Origin: Petunia secreta
Taxonomy: Eukaryota; Streptophyta; Magnoliopsida; Solanales; Solanaceae
Reading direction: 5' to 3'
NCBI GenBank assembly: GCA_029990175.1
Contig: JARKIP010000005.1
Coordinates: 28,095,501 to 28,159,500 of the forward strand
DNA length: 64,000 bases
Shown here in pieces: positions 1-11,815 of the stretch (its first letter is position 1; each line of letters opens with the position of its first letter). Position numbers and translations under genes: made by a program. Under the pieces are notes generated by a model. That model saw only the letters and a program-made list of their open reading frames with translations, ran no database searches and was not told the origin of the DNA.

Positions 1-675
1 ATTAAGATCTGGTGATAACCAGCAAAACAATCGACAAAAGACTGGAGCTCATGTTTTGCGCAGCTATCAATAAGGATATGAATATTTGGCAATGGAAAAT
101 CATCCTTTGGACTTGCTTTGTTGAGATCACGATAATCAACACAAACTCTAACCTTTCCGTCCTTCTTGGGCACCGGCACAATATTTGCTAACCAAGTGGG
201 ATATTTGAGAGATCGAATTACCTTAGCGGTCAATTGATTTTGCACTTCTTCCAATATTTGTTTGCTTGTGGAAGTTTTGAAGTTTCTCTTCTTTTGCTTA
301 ACAGGCGGAAATGAAGGATCAGTTGGCAACTTGTGAGTGACAAGATCGGTACTCAAACCGGGCATATCCTCATAAGACCAGGCAAAGATGTCTCGATACT
401 CGTTCAATAGTTCGATATAAGCTCTTCTTTCTTCCGAGGTCAGATGAACACTGATTCTGGTTTCTCTAACATCTTCTGAAGTCCCCAAGTTGATTGACTC
501 GGTTTCTTCCAAGTTAGGCTTTGGTTTGTTCTCAAATTGATCCACTTCTCTTGTTATTTCATCAGGAACAAAATCTTCATCAAACTCCCCAATACTCAAT
601 GCATCGGTACCAGTTTGTTCAATTATTTCATTATATGTCACAAGCAAAGATTCGGCAGTTTTGTTAAGTGGAAAG
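1..675 (-). CDS. Ty3/gypsy pol, N-terminal part of reverse transcriptase (partial at window edge)
   Basis: The frame is open on the minus strand from 675 to the window edge. It begins FPLNKTAE, runs through an acidic linker, then gives gypsy RT signatures: IFAWSYEDMPG, HKLPTDPSFPPVKQ, WLANIVPVPKKDGK, RVCVDYRDLNKASPKDD. This is the fingers/palm start of RNA-directed DNA polymerase, which copies element RNA in cytoplasmic particles. The YxDD catalytic box is not reached. No ATG is needed, because the segment follows a 3' splice-like site (TTTCTGTTTCAG) and would be joined in frame to the upstream gag-protease-G-patch reading frame. Confidence 0.9.
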
Positions 676-928
676 CTGAAACAGAAACAAACTTAATCAA
701 AAGCGTAAAATAAAGTAAATAATTAAAGCATAGCAAAATAATAGTAGGGGGATGCAGTGCATTTTATTTGTTTCAAAAGTCTAGTTTTAGGGAGGCAATA
801 CATTAAAGTAAAACATGCAGAATGTAAACAGGTTATTTTGAAAAGACATAAACATAAACCAAAGGCGAAACACAGTTCAGGGCCTCAATCTGACTGTGAC
901 GCCAAAATAAACTAGTGAGTTCATTCAC
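676..928 (-). other. candidate Ogre-type intron between G-patch segment and reverse transcriptase
   Basis: On the minus strand the upstream ORF ends ...ACT TGG TGA. A donor GTGAAT starts at 928, overlapping that stop, and a pyrimidine-rich acceptor TTTCTGTTTCAG ends at 676. Removing these 253 nt joins TG to C, giving codon TGC followed by TTT CCA CTT, so the frame continues without a stop into RT. Ogre elements are known to have a spliced intron at this place (between protease and RT-RNase H). The splice is inferred from sequence only. Confidence 0.68.
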
Positions 929-1458
929 CAAGTCTCTTCCACTGGGACACAGGTCCAATTGGCCATCGGATCCTTTGCCTCAACATTCTGCACAGGTGAT
1001 TCCTCAGCATAGTCTTCAATAATAACATCACATTCCAAATCATCACTCAGAAACAAATTACCAACTCCTTCAATCAGATCCGATATAATGACTTCCGGTG
1101 CCTTGACAAATGACTGGTATAAGGAAGGAAGAGGTTCTGGCATAACAATGGCTGGTTTCCTTTTGGCCTTTTCAATCTCCTTTTTGGTAGGACAGTAACC
1201 CAAGCCAAAAGTACCCAGATTCTTGGGCAAACAGATGGGTTCAGTAATGCCGTTCAGATTTGCTCCCAATCCCGAACCAGGTTTGAAACCATTTTTCAAC
1301 ATTTCCACAGCAATCATCTTGGAGACTTTGGGTAGGGTACCTCTCTTCGAATCATCATTAGATGCTCGGGTCACATTCATTAGCTCAATCGTGTGAAAAG
1401 TAGTTCCATCAAGCTCTGTGGCGTTTTCCACCATAGGAATCGTGGTGCTAGCATGCAT
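925..1458 (-). CDS. G-patch-like segment of the retrotransposon polyprotein, frameshifted from gag-protease
   Basis: This continues the protease reading frame after a one-base shift near 1465-1467. It contains a glycine-rich G-patch-like stretch (GFKPGSGLGANLNG, then GTFGLGY), followed by an acidic tail ending ...VPVEETW. G-patch modules bind RNA/DNA and occur between protease and RT in some retroelements and betaretroviruses. The segment starts inside the protease ORF's last codons, and the ATG at its start is incidental. Its terminal TGA lies inside the candidate splice donor, so in a spliced transcript it would not terminate here. Confidence 0.7.
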   Translation of the reverse strand: MHASTTIPMVENATELDGTTFHTIELMNVTRASNDDSKRGTLPKVSKMIAVEMLKNGFKPGSGLGANLNGITEPICLPKNLGTFGLGYCPTKKEIEKAKRKPAIVMPEPLPSLYQSFVKAPEVIISDLIEGVGNLFLSDDLECDVIIEDYAEESPVQNVEAKDPMANWTCVPVEETW

Positions 1459-4376
1459 GGGCTGTTTCCCTCGCCCTTAACCACTACTTCTTCATTATTC
1501 CATATGAATTTCACACTTTGATGCAAAGTGGAAGGGACGGCTCCGGCCATGTGAATCCAAGGTCTTCCTAACAGCATATTATAGGTAGACGGGATGTCAA
1601 ACACTTGAAACTCCACAGAGAAGTTCACAGGACCTATCTGCAGATCAAGATCAACCTCCCCAGAGGTGCACCTTTGAGCCCCATCAAAAGCCCTTGCTTT
1701 CACATTGCTCTGTCTAATTTTGCCAGCGTCAATTCCAAGCTCCTTCAGAGTTGCCAACGGACATATATTGAGCCCGGAACCACCGTCGATCAGTACCCGT
1801 CTAACAAATTTATCCCTACATTTGACAACAATATGCAAGGCTTTGTTGTGTCCGAGACCCTCGGGTAGAAGCTCCTCTTTTAAGAAGGACACCTTGTGAG
1901 GTTCTAAGATGTAGCCAACCAAGACGGACAAGCTCTCACCCGTGGTCTCAGCAGGGACCTCTGCTTCTTTGAGCACTTTCAGCAATGCATTTCTATGTGT
2001 TTCAGAGCTCATCAGCAAAGCCATGATGGATATCCGGGAAGGAGTATTCTTTAAATGCTCCAGAATAGAGTATTCCTTTGACTGCATTTTCCTCCAGAAG
2101 TCCTCAGCCTCGGTGTCAGTCACTCTTCTTACAATGCCCTCCTTTTCTCCAAGGCTTTGACCCAACTTCTCAGGTGTATAGAATCTACCAGATCTGGTCA
2201 TGCCTTGTGCAGCAGCAACAGCAACAGTTACCTTTTCACTTCCGATAGGCACTTCAGAATAGTTCCAAGGAACCCTTTTGCTATCATATTGAAGGGGTGA
2301 GGCAAGCATGACGGTGACAGTTGGCCTTGGGATACCCGCTTGCACCAGAATGGGAGCTCTAATTTTCACAGATACTTTGGCCTCGTTAGCAACCCTCACA
2401 TTGCTAACAGTAATAATGGTCCCTTTCAAATCAAACCCCTCATCAAGGGAAATGACATTGACAGCATTGTTTCCATAGGTGGGAAGAGGATTATCTTGCA
2501 CATTTGGTTGAGTCCCAGTAAGCTGGATAGTGCCTGATCTGATCAAAGCTTCAACTCTATCCTTGAAGGCATAACACCTCTCCACATCACGGCCCGCAGC
2601 CCCAGAGTGATAAACACAATGTTTATTAACATCATACCACCTTGGAGGAGGATTTGGAGTATTGTCAGGAACAGGCTGCACAACTCCGGCGCTTCTTAGT
2701 CTTTCAAACAATTTACCATAAGATTCAGCTATAGGAGTATAGGTTTTGGGTTCTCTCCTCTCAAAGCTTTGGTTAGGTCCTTGCATATTTAGACGGACAG
2801 GAGCACGGGGTTGGTAATTTTGTTGACGAAGAGGGTATTGTTGTGGTTCTGGTGCTCGTGGTGGATAATAACTGGGTTGTGCTTGATAGACAGGATATGG
2901 AGCGGGAGGAATTTGATAGTGACTAGGGTAATTTGGGGGTGGTGCATTTGGGTAAGGAGAAGGAATATTTGGGTAATGAGGAGGTGCGTTTGGGTAATGA
3001 GGAGGGGCGTTTTGGTAAGTACGGTAGGCTGGTGGATTATCAAAGTTCAACCTCCTAGCCGGGCGGCGGTCAATGTCTGTGGCAACAGCTGTGACTTCTT
3101 CCCTCTTCTCTCTTCTTCTAGAATTGTTCGTGCTGGATTGAGCATTTTGAGCACTTGACTTCATCTCAGCAAAGCTCACAATCCGACCGGATTTGATGCC
3201 TTCTTCCACCATCTCCCCCATTGTGAGAAGTTCAGCATAAGGTGCACCCATCATAGGAAGCATATGCATGTAATAGGAGTCGTCTTGAGCACGAATAAAG
3301 TACTTCACCATATCCCTCTCAGTCATCGGGGGTTGCACCCGTGCAGCCTGTTCACGCCACCTCAAGGCGTATTCCCTAAAAGTTTCGGTTGGTTTCTTCT
3401 TCAAATTGGCCAAGGTTATGAGGTCAGGGACCATCGCCACATTGTATTCAAACTGCTTTGTGAAATCACCAGCTATATCATCGAACTCGTGCCATTTGCT
3501 TATGTCTTGTCTGGCAAACCATTCAGCAGCAATACCTTCCAGACTATGGCTAAAGTAAGCCATCAGAAGTTCTTCTTTGCCTCCCGCCACCCTCATTCTG
3601 TTGAGGTACTTGGTTAAATGAGCAAATGGGTCACCATGACCATCATACATGTCAAACTTCGGCACTTTAAACCCGGGAGGAGGAGTAATGTCCGGGAATA
3701 GATAAAGACTGCGGTATAAAGTGCTTTGGCGTTTCTTAGTCACCTGCAAGTCCTTAATAGATTGTTGCATGACTTTCATTGCTTGGATTATCTCCTCTTG
3801 TTCGCTTGTTTTTCCCTGTTTTTCCACAGTTGTGGGCATTTCATTCCGTGGCTGATAGTCTGCGAAGTCCACATTCTTGCCATTAGGGTCATGCTCATAA
3901 TATAACGCCTCCGGGTATCCCTGTCTTGGATCATTGGCGTTTGGAGGAGCAACGGCTACAGGAATGGGCGCTTGAGATTGTGGAGGACGGGGAGTGTCTT
4001 TAGCCGGCAAATATTGGTAGTGAGGAGGAGTGGGGTCGTTAGGATATGGATAATATGAAGGATAACCAACAGGTTGGGTATTTTGCTGAGCGGGCGGGGT
4101 ATTTTGACTAACTTGTAGGCGATTTAATAGTGGTGGTGTCTGATTAAGTGGGTTGTTTTGGTATGTGGGTATATTGTGAACAGGATTAGCATTTAAAGGT
4201 ACGTTTTGAGGGGCTTGCCCTTTAATGGTTGCTAGCTCATCGCTCAGCATCTGTATTTATTTGGTCAGATTCAAAATAAGGTCATCCTGAGCAAGGAGGA
4301 TGTTTCCCCTTGAAGATCCGGGAGTTTCGAGAGTCTTATCATTGAGAACGGGAGGCTGATCATCGCTACCAGACAT
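1380..4376 (-). pseudogene. Ty3/gypsy gag-protease polyprotein, with nonsense codon and frameshift
   Basis: The natural start looks like the ATG at 4376 (MSGSDDQPPVL...). After 39 codons an in-frame TAA at 4257-4259 interrupts the frame, which then stays open from 4250 to 1380 (956 codons). Order: Pro/Tyr/Gln-rich N-terminus, a retrotransposon gag domain around residues 190-330 (KVPKFDMYDGHGDP, then EWFARQ, then FTKQFEYN), a Pro-Tyr-Asn repeat tract around 410-480, a short Cys/His box (HCVYHSG...ERCYAFK), and a retropepsin-like protease near 800 (VLIDGGSGLNI, LLGRPWIH). Gag packages the RNA and protease matures the particle. At 1465-1467 a run of three A seems to lack one A, shifting into the G-patch frame and leaving an aberrant tail ending TRLS. 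Confidence 0.88.
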
Positions 4377-4915
4377 TTTGTCGAATTCTGAAGTGTATAT
4401 CAATGTGCAGAGAAAAGTCTTTGGATCAGCTCAATCAGCACAAATCAAACCTCTGTTCGGGAATAAACAAAACAAAAGAAAAATTCAAAAGATAACTGTG
4501 TTAGTTTGCATGTTGTTGGTAAAATTTGCACGTAATCACATAGCGCGCGTCACGTAGCGCTTTTGCATTTTAAACGGGCGATAAATTAGGCATGTGGCAA
4601 TCACAAATAATGTGCGTAAAATAAAATGCGGACGCGTCCTACCCTGTAGGGTGCCTCTTTGTGCTAGAGGTAAGCCTAATCGCGCAAATAAATGATAACG
4701 AAAAGTAGCCCACACCTGTTTTGCAATAATCGATTTTAGAGTAAGCGCCAACGACAATAATAGTAATAATAGTCTTTCATTGATAATAACTTGCTTTCAG
4801 TACATCATCATCATTACATGGAGAATGAAAAGTGCTAGAAAGTAAATACATAAATTAAAGACATAGTCTGAGTACAACATTTGAAAATTTAAATAACTGC
4901 TATATCTAAACTGCA
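4377..4915. other. spacer between retrotransposon ORF1 and gag
   Basis: About 540 bp of the Ogre-like element between the end of ORF1 and the gag start. I see no ORF worth calling, no repeat array and no recognisable motif. It is presumably transcribed as part of the genomic RNA. Confidence 0.5.
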
Positions 4916-6382
4916 TCAAACTGGAGGAAGTGCTGAAGCTGAAGTGCTAGCTTGGTTTGGATCAATCTTGGCTCGTTTCACAGTCTCTACAACTTCTTCC
5001 ATGAAGCTCCACTTATAAGGAGTAAAAGTGATGGAGCTAAGCTTGACCTTCATCCCATATGTCATATCTACATCTTCTAAACCTTCTTTTCCTGCTGGAC
5101 TAGGAGTGATGGCAATGTCTTCCTTGATCCAGGCATAGTATTCAGGAGTCCGGCCTGTCGGATGAAAACTAGCGCGTTGGTTCATCATTCTATCCCAATC
5201 TTTGAAAATTTCTCCGACCCTTGGAACTTTTACTTCCTTGCCAAATTCAATTTCATAGGATCTCGTATATGCCGTGAGGGGTATGACTTGTTCTATCCCA
5301 AACTGACGAAGGACTCTTAAAGGAGCATAGTGATGAAGGCCCGTCAACCCGATGAGCTCGATGTAATACTTCTCCTTAGATCTAAGATAAACGCCCTCCT
5401 TGATTGCAAGCCACCACACTTTCCACAAAATATGGTCTTCTTCAAGCTCGGCTAAATATCGAAACCAATCATTAAGGCCCACTGGTGCAACAAACTTTTC
5501 AAGTACCCGTTCTTGATAGCTTCTGATTGGGTTTCCCCCGCATAAGACTATGTCCACCATGGGTTTTCGATTAAAAAGGTGTTCCATGGCCCATAGTTGA
5601 AGAAGTAGATTTGAGCCCTCAAAATACCTCTTGCCCTTTTTTCTGCAGTTAGTTAGAGCTCTAAGCATTTCTGCAAGAATCATCGGGACCACAGTGACTT
5701 CTTTGTTATCAATCCCTTCAAACAAAATACGGACCACTGAACCAATGATGGTACTAATCTTCCCTTCTTCCCTCGGAAAGATCAGAGTTCCAAAGAAGGA
5801 AATGACAAAGGCGGTGAAACACCCTTTCTTCCAGGTATCCAAAGAACAAGCAAATTCCCGAATATGGACATCGTGACTGTCCCCAAGTGCAAACCTCTCA
5901 TAAATATAGTCTAAAGAAACCCATTCATTTGCAAAGCATCCCAACTTCTTGTTGTTATATAACCCCAAATCATCTAAGAAATGCCTCCCTCCTTGTTTCC
6001 TTGGAATGATCATCTCCCGACCCTTCAAAAGCAGCCCGGTAAGGTCGGCCATTTCCTCTAAGGTCGGTGTAAGCTCAAAATCCTTAAATCGAAAAACGGC
6101 CCTCGAATAGCTCCAGAAAGGCAAGAGTGCCTGAATGAAGTAGCGATCAGATGGAATCTCCAACAAATGGATCAAGTTCCCCAACTTCTTCTCAACCCAT
6201 CATGCCTCTCGTTTGTCATCTTGTTTCATGTTCCTCCACCATTCTTTCAATTTCTCAGGAACCTTAACAGCCATTTGGACATTCTTGAATTCTGACATCT
6301 TTTGACCTACAAAGCCAATGACAAAATGTTCTAAACCCCATTCATTGCAAAACTTGGTTTGGACTGTGAGTATCGTTATCAT
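4916..6382 (-). pseudogene. Ogre-type extra ORF1 upstream of gag, DUF7745-like, with one in-frame TGA
   Basis: A single reading frame runs from 6382 to 4916 (489 codons) and is broken only by TGA at 6200-6202, between DDKREA and WVEKKLGNL. Plausible starts are ATG 6382 or ATG 6298 (MSEFKNVQ); the apparent restart at 6184 is a TTG and not a real initiation. The protein has the look of the plant DUF7745/plant-mobile-domain group: LKEWWRNM, then NLIHLLEIPSDRYFIQAL, FWSYSRAVFRFKDFELTPTL, GLLLKGREMI. Ogre elements carry an ORF1 of unknown function in exactly this position, between the primer site and gag. Function is unknown. The family assignment is from memory of sequence style, not from a search. 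Confidence 0.65.
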
Positions 6383-6943
6383 ATAAACACATAATATGCC
6401 TGTTGTTGGGTGATAAAACCCGTCAACGAAAAAGGGCGGGTTTCCTAACTATGGAGGCGGTACCAAGGACCGGGTCCAAACTATGGTTTATGCATGCATG
6501 TTCCTAATGGAAACTCTAGAGTGGGTTCACTAGACACAAGGCTGTTTTGAGTGGCAAGCGGTCACGCGGTAGTAAAACTATCTGCTCACCCCGTAGGTAC
6601 GCGCACTCTTTCTCAAAGGGTTTTTTGTGAATTGCGGGTGTATATGCATACACCTCGCGGATATAAGTAACCATGAAGAAGCTCCCAGGAGTGGGGGAAA
6701 TATGAACGGAATGCCAGTTTAATATGTGCGCACATAAAGTGTGATGACATGCTTTTTGTGATATACAAACAATCAACTAAATTAACTAGGCATGCTTGCA
6801 AATAAACAATAGTTATAATCATGCTAGTTTCAACATACAAACACAATAACGAAATAAGCTACACATACTAGTATCAACATACGATTTCAAACAATACAAT
6901 CAAACAAATTCGTGAAAACCTTTTGGTTAGAACCATTTGCTAA
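6383..6943 (-). other. untranslated leader of the Ogre-like element
   Basis: Lies between the primer binding site and ORF1 on the element's sense (minus) strand, where packaging signals are expected in LTR elements. Only short spurious ORFs are present and no repeat was seen. Confidence 0.5.
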
Positions 6944-6961
6944 TCCCCAGCGGAGTCGCCA
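6944..6961 (-). other. primer binding site, tRNA-Arg type
   Basis: Minus strand reads TGGCGACTCCGCTGGGGA, beginning three bases after the LTR terminus TCAACA. It is complementary to a tRNA 3' end of the form TCCCCAGCGGAGTCGCCA, the tRNA-Arg primer described for Ogre/Tat elements. It marks the start of minus-strand DNA synthesis and fixes the LTR boundary. Confidence 0.88.
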
Positions 6962-7259
6962 TGCTGTTGAACCCTCCCAAAATGCACACAAGTATGCATC
7001 GGGATTTGATTTCAACAAAATGGGACTCCAAAGGGTTTCTTTGGAGTCGCCACCTAATTTAAGGATTATTAGGAACCTAAGGTTAACTAACGAGTGCAAT
7101 TCATTTTTTAATTAACTTAAAATCAGAGATTCTGAGTAAGTTGTTCTATTAAATTCGAAAGAAGGTCCCTTGCGGGAGCACTTTTGAAAATCCGCTAAAT
7201 GCGGTTAATCCGGCGGTTTTCACGAATTTGTCAAGGATAATAGAATTAATTTAACTAAG

Positions 7260-7780
7260 GATAATATAAATAAGATAAGGGTTTAGATTACGCCGATACT
7301 TAGATAAATAGATGATGAAATCTTATGATTAAATAAATAGATGAATTACAACATGGTTGATTGATTAGTTGATTAAATAAATAAGGATACATATATAATA
7401 TAAATAAAATAAAATACTCTAAGTAAATAATTAGATAAGTAATTGATTAGTTGATCGCTTAAGTAAATGGATAAATAAATAGATAACTTAATTAACTAAA
7501 TTAACATTTATATTAATTTAATTAAATAAATAAAAATAAATAAATTCATAATAATTAATTAATTAAATTAATAAATGAATAAATAAATAATCATTATTAA
7601 ATAAATAAATAAATAAATAACTAAATTAAATAAATAAATAAATGGTTAATTAAATTAAATAAATAAATAAAATTAATTAAATAAATATCGCATAATTAAT
7701 CGAATTAATGAATAAATGAATAGATAGATAAATAAATATTTAATAGATGGATACGTAAATATAAATGATAGATGGGATGT
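7260..7780. repeat. AT-rich (TAAA)n/(TAAT)n low-complexity block in the LTR
   Basis: About 500 bp built of short AAATAAATAAATAA and TTAATTAA units with drift. The solo LTR at 22860-23290 has the inverted equivalent at the matching LTR position, so this is an inherited LTR feature and not a local expansion. Confidence 0.75.
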
Positions 7781-9179
7781 ATAATTTAATTAAATTTTAA
7801 TTTCTTTTGCACTCGATAATTATCCTTAGATTACTATTAACTTAAACTAATTGGCGAGTCCCAAAAAAACGGGATAAGCAATTATATAATCATTCTAAAC
7901 ATGCAATAAGTTAACAATTTAATAAAGCGACTACCCTACCAAGTTTCTAACATGCAAATCCTAGTCCGGTTTCAGGGCTTCCTAAAACATGCTTTCTAAA
8001 GGGAACGGGAAAGCGGGAGTTTAGAAGGTAGAACCCGGAGATTGCGGACTGAATGACTACTTTTTTTTACATTATGTCCATGAGCCTAAGTTACATTAAG
8101 CGGCTCAACAAAGCATTTTTTCTTTAAAAAAAGTCCTTCTTTCTTGACTTGAACTTGAGTTTAAAATGCGAGTTGACTCCAATGCGACCTCATCTCTAAG
8201 ACCGTCCCAATTTGCAAGTTTTAACTCAAACTCGTCCCAAGTGTGTATTATGCAAAGAAAGGGAGAGATAAAGAATTAGTAAATATTCTAAAATTAGATA
8301 TACTTCATAAGCTTAGCAAAAGAACCAAGCTAAGCTAATGACTAAGCTTATCAAATGATTAACAACTTAATCAACAAGTCAAAAAAGAAAAAAAAAAATA
8401 CAGATTCATGAATTTGGGTAATATAGCCAATAAATGATCTAAACTGATCCAATAACCGTTTGGTAAAAAGAATTACAGAACTTTCATTCAGTCAGTCTGA
8501 TACCTCCAGAATTAAACTTGTTATAGCAACTTTTAAGAAAAGACTTCAATTATGCTTCATAACTCATATAGTAAAACAAGTGTACAAGTCATACAAAGCT
8601 TTCATGATTCTTTAACAATCTAAACTTCATAAATGAGTCTCTAAAATGCCTTTAAGTACAGATAAAACAACATAGCACCAGCTGGGTATCTTAAGTGTAA
8701 TTCATCATGAACAAAATAGAACTTCTTTATTCAAACAGCCATGGAATGAGTAAAACTCCTACATTTCCATATGAACAGAGCAAGACCTGAGTGCCTCATT
8801 ATCATTCAAGGAAAGTACTTTAAATTTTTATACTAAATCCTTATGTCAGAATAGCGCAAAGAAAATATTTTAAAGAAATGAACTATCTTTCAACCTAAAG
8901 CAAGCATTCAAATCGCAGACATGGAAGTTAGTTCTTAAATAAGATAATAGCAGATACCAAGCAACAGATCAAAACTTCAAGGCTCCAGGCAACTTTCAAG
9001 TTTTCAAAAGGGTAGTGACTGGGATCTTATCTTCACAGATTCGATGTCAAGTTGAAATAGCTAAACATAATCTTAAATAGAAATTTGAAGGGAAATACTT
9101 TAACAGAACAAAGGAGAAACCTAAGCCGGAACTTCTAGTTGATATATAAGAAAGCTGAAGGTAATCATGAAACAAAGGG

Positions 9180-10440
9180 CTGCGTATACACCACACACAC
9201 CACTTACAAACACCACTGCAGACCTCTTAACCTATTTCCTTGACTGATCTACTCTCTCACTCCAAAACCTGGACTCCTGCTAATACAGATACCCTGAGCT
9301 CACCAATACCAGACTACATATTGCTGCTACAACTATTCAAACAACCTCAAACAGGCTCCCTGAACTCCTTTACTTCTCCATACACCTGCAGATCAATCTC
9401 TCAGCTAGAAATGGAAACAACTCACACTCTTGAAAACTTCTACAACCCCCTGAACATCTGCTAACCCCCAAAGAAAACCATAGACACCCTGCACCACACC
9501 CTGAAGCTCCTACTTATCAACTCCAGAACCCCTAGACAAACAGGGAACCAGAACATGAACCTAAACTGGATCCCTGCATCACCCTCATCAACTGCCTACC
9601 AACCAGAACTCAACTAGGCCACCTCCTAGACTCTTCACAACTGCTAGCTTATACAAAACAGAATGCCTGAACTCCCTCACACTCTCAAACTTCCAAGCAG
9701 CCAATAGCTTCACTCCTGGACTTCACTAAACTGGAAAAACAAACTCACCCTGCACATCCTTGCCTACCCCTGCACCTACATCTGAACACAAAACTTCTAC
9801 TGCCTGAACTACTATCAGCTGCACTCCCTGACTCTTCATTGGAATCTAACACCCACACACAGACCACCTGAACAAACTCCAAGCAAACAGAAACCCTCAC
9901 AGACCTCCAGACAACCAGAAAAACAAAACAACAAAGCCTACACACCTTTCATCATTCTTCTAAACACCTGAACTCAAAACTGGACCCCTGCATCACCTGA
10001 GACACCCTAACAGACCCTCACACTTCCTAGCACCACCAGCTACTATAACAGACCACCCTGACCCAAAATAAACCCCTGCTAACCCCCTGGACCAACAAAC
10101 CTATCAGCAACTTCTTTGAAACAGCCCCATTGCTTCCTGACTACTCCCTGCATACTCTTTGAGCTCATCACTCACCTTGACAGCCTCCAAAACAAACCAA
10201 AGCAAACCCTGCACTACCTGAGACACCCTGCACCTCTACAACTACCCTCAGGACCTGAACATCCTACCTGACTCCTCAATGGCAGACCCTGACCAAACTC
10301 TCACCTGAACACCTCTCTATATATAGCTGCGACAGCAGCAGACCCCTCTCTCCAACTTCCTGAAAAACCAGAATAAATACCAAACCTCCCTTTACTCCAA
10401 ACAAAACTCCAGAACCTGCCACTTCTATCAAGAAACAGGA
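9180..10440. repeat. G-poor, C-rich degenerate repeat block in the LTR (CCTGAAC / CCCTGCA words)
   Basis: The plus strand is nearly devoid of G runs and full of recurring words such as CCTGAACTCC, CCCTGCATCACC and ACCCTGACC at irregular spacing. On the element's sense strand this becomes GGAGTTCAGG-type words. It looks like a decayed tandem array within the U3/R part of the LTR. No coding role is apparent. Confidence 0.5.
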
Positions 10441-11815
10441 CTGAACTCCTTTCATTTTTTACAAGCTTTTAGAAAAGAAAAAAAAACATAAGAAAAACAA
10501 AGCAGATCTAAACTTTACATTGCAACAATTCAAACAACCAACAAGAACCTAAAAAAAGGTAAAAAACTGCAAGCATTTCCCTCTAAATTAAAGAAACTGA
10601 AAAGTTCAGGCCTTTCCCGGCTAAACTCCACTTAAAAGCATGATAAAATTTTCCTTCAACACTTAAATTTGAAAAATTTAATTAACAACTACCCTATTAT
10701 CTCTAACATATCAACAAAGGATCATCCTTTCATTTAAACCAAAGAAAGGTTCAGTCTTTACTTAAATGAAGCCCCCTAATAATACTTTACATGGTATCCC
10801 ATACTTGAATCAAATTTCAGTTTTAAACAACAACACCAATGACTTAATATCAAACAAATAAACAGGGATACAAACCGAGCTTCACACGTTATTCTAACTA
10901 AAGCAAGAAGTTCAGCTAACAGCTCACAAGTATAAATACATCATCGAAAAGTTAAAGCGAAGTTATTACCTTTTTGCGAGCAGCGAGCTAAGGCGCGGAT
11001 TCGAAGAAAAGTGATTCGGACGCGACTCGAATGAGGTCGACGACTTGAAACAATGAAGCGACGACACGAAATCGAAAGCGATGTTCGACTCAGAAAACAA
11101 AAACTAAAAACACTATGAGTATATTTTTTAAACTGAGAGAAAAATCTGAAAATGTATAGAAATGCTGCCGTATTGTTTTTTGTCCAAAATCCGAACCCCC
11201 TAAAAAAATGAGAGAAGCAAGATTAAATACCTCTAGGCTAGGGTTTCGGATCCCCTTGAATACCCCAAAAAATCCTTGCTTATTTTCGTATATCCCTTGT
11301 AGAACAAGGGTGAATTTGGTCAAATCCGTTAGGGATTGTACCGAATTCATCCTTGTCATCAAGGATATTCCCGTTAAGATCATCCACGGCTCAGATTGCA
11401 ACTCAAATTTAAACGAACGGATAGGATTGGTCGAGTTCTTGTACTGGGGAGAGAAAATGGAACCAAATCGTACAATTTTGGACTGTTTTGGAGAGAATCC
11501 AAGGGAAAAAGCAACGGGTCGCGGGTCGAAACGGGAAACAGGTTGGGGATTATCTGGGAATGGGTTAAGAAATGAGGAAGAGTGTGTGCGTGTGTATTTT
11601 ATAGATATAAATAGGTGTTGCAGAAATAGGCCAAATTTATGGGTGAGGAACAATTATAGCCTTCACTCTATAATTTTAATAAGTGGAAGAATTGCATGGA
11701 TAGACTGAATTTAAGGCTGCGCATTATGGTTTTAACCCCTTTCTTTTAAAACTGAATTTATTTAAAATAATTAGACACTTGTTAAAATGTTTCGGGACAA
11801 AATTGGGTGTCAACA

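Larger units (their letters stand above)
1..11815 (-). mobile_element. Tat/Ogre-like Ty3/gypsy retrotransposon, 5' part (3' part beyond window)
   Basis: Read on the minus strand, this is a very long LTR (11815 to 6965), a tRNA-Arg-type primer site, an extra ORF before gag, gag-protease, a G-patch-like segment, an intron-like gap, and the start of reverse transcriptase at the window edge. Extra ORF1, very long LTRs, a tRNA-Arg primer and an intron between protease and RT are the published hallmarks of the Ogre/Tat branch. The coding region carries at least two nonsense codons and one frameshift, so this copy is defective. The right edge (TGTTGA LTR terminus at 11815) abuts a copia-like LTR that it appears to have interrupted. 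RT catalytic motif, RNase H, integrase and 3' LTR lie outside the window. Confidence 0.88.
6965..11815 (-). repeat. 5' LTR of the Ogre-like element (4851 bp)
   Basis: Bounded on the minus strand by TGTTGA (starting at 11815) and TCAACA (ending at 6965), a 6-bp inverted terminus, with the primer site 3 bp further on. The first bases (TGTTGACACCCAATTTTGTC) and the last 150 bp or so match those of the solo LTR at 19501-23594. A TATA-like GTATTTAATC lies on the minus strand near 11224-11233. Inside are an AT-rich (TAAA/TAAT)n block at about 7260-7760 and a strand-asymmetric C-rich block at about 9180-10440. ORFs within it are chance. At 11816-11820 the flank is TCTCT, a possible 5-bp target copy whose partner is outside the window. 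Confidence 0.9.

Noticed and set aside
4916..6184. 422-aa protein starting at 6184 as a complete gene
   Set aside because: The start is TTG; the frame continues upstream through a single TGA to ATG codons at 6298 and 6382.
11090..11708. 187- and 166-codon ORFs on both strands
   Set aside because: They lie in the Ogre LTR, overlap each other, have no recognisable domain and are not conserved in the solo LTR.
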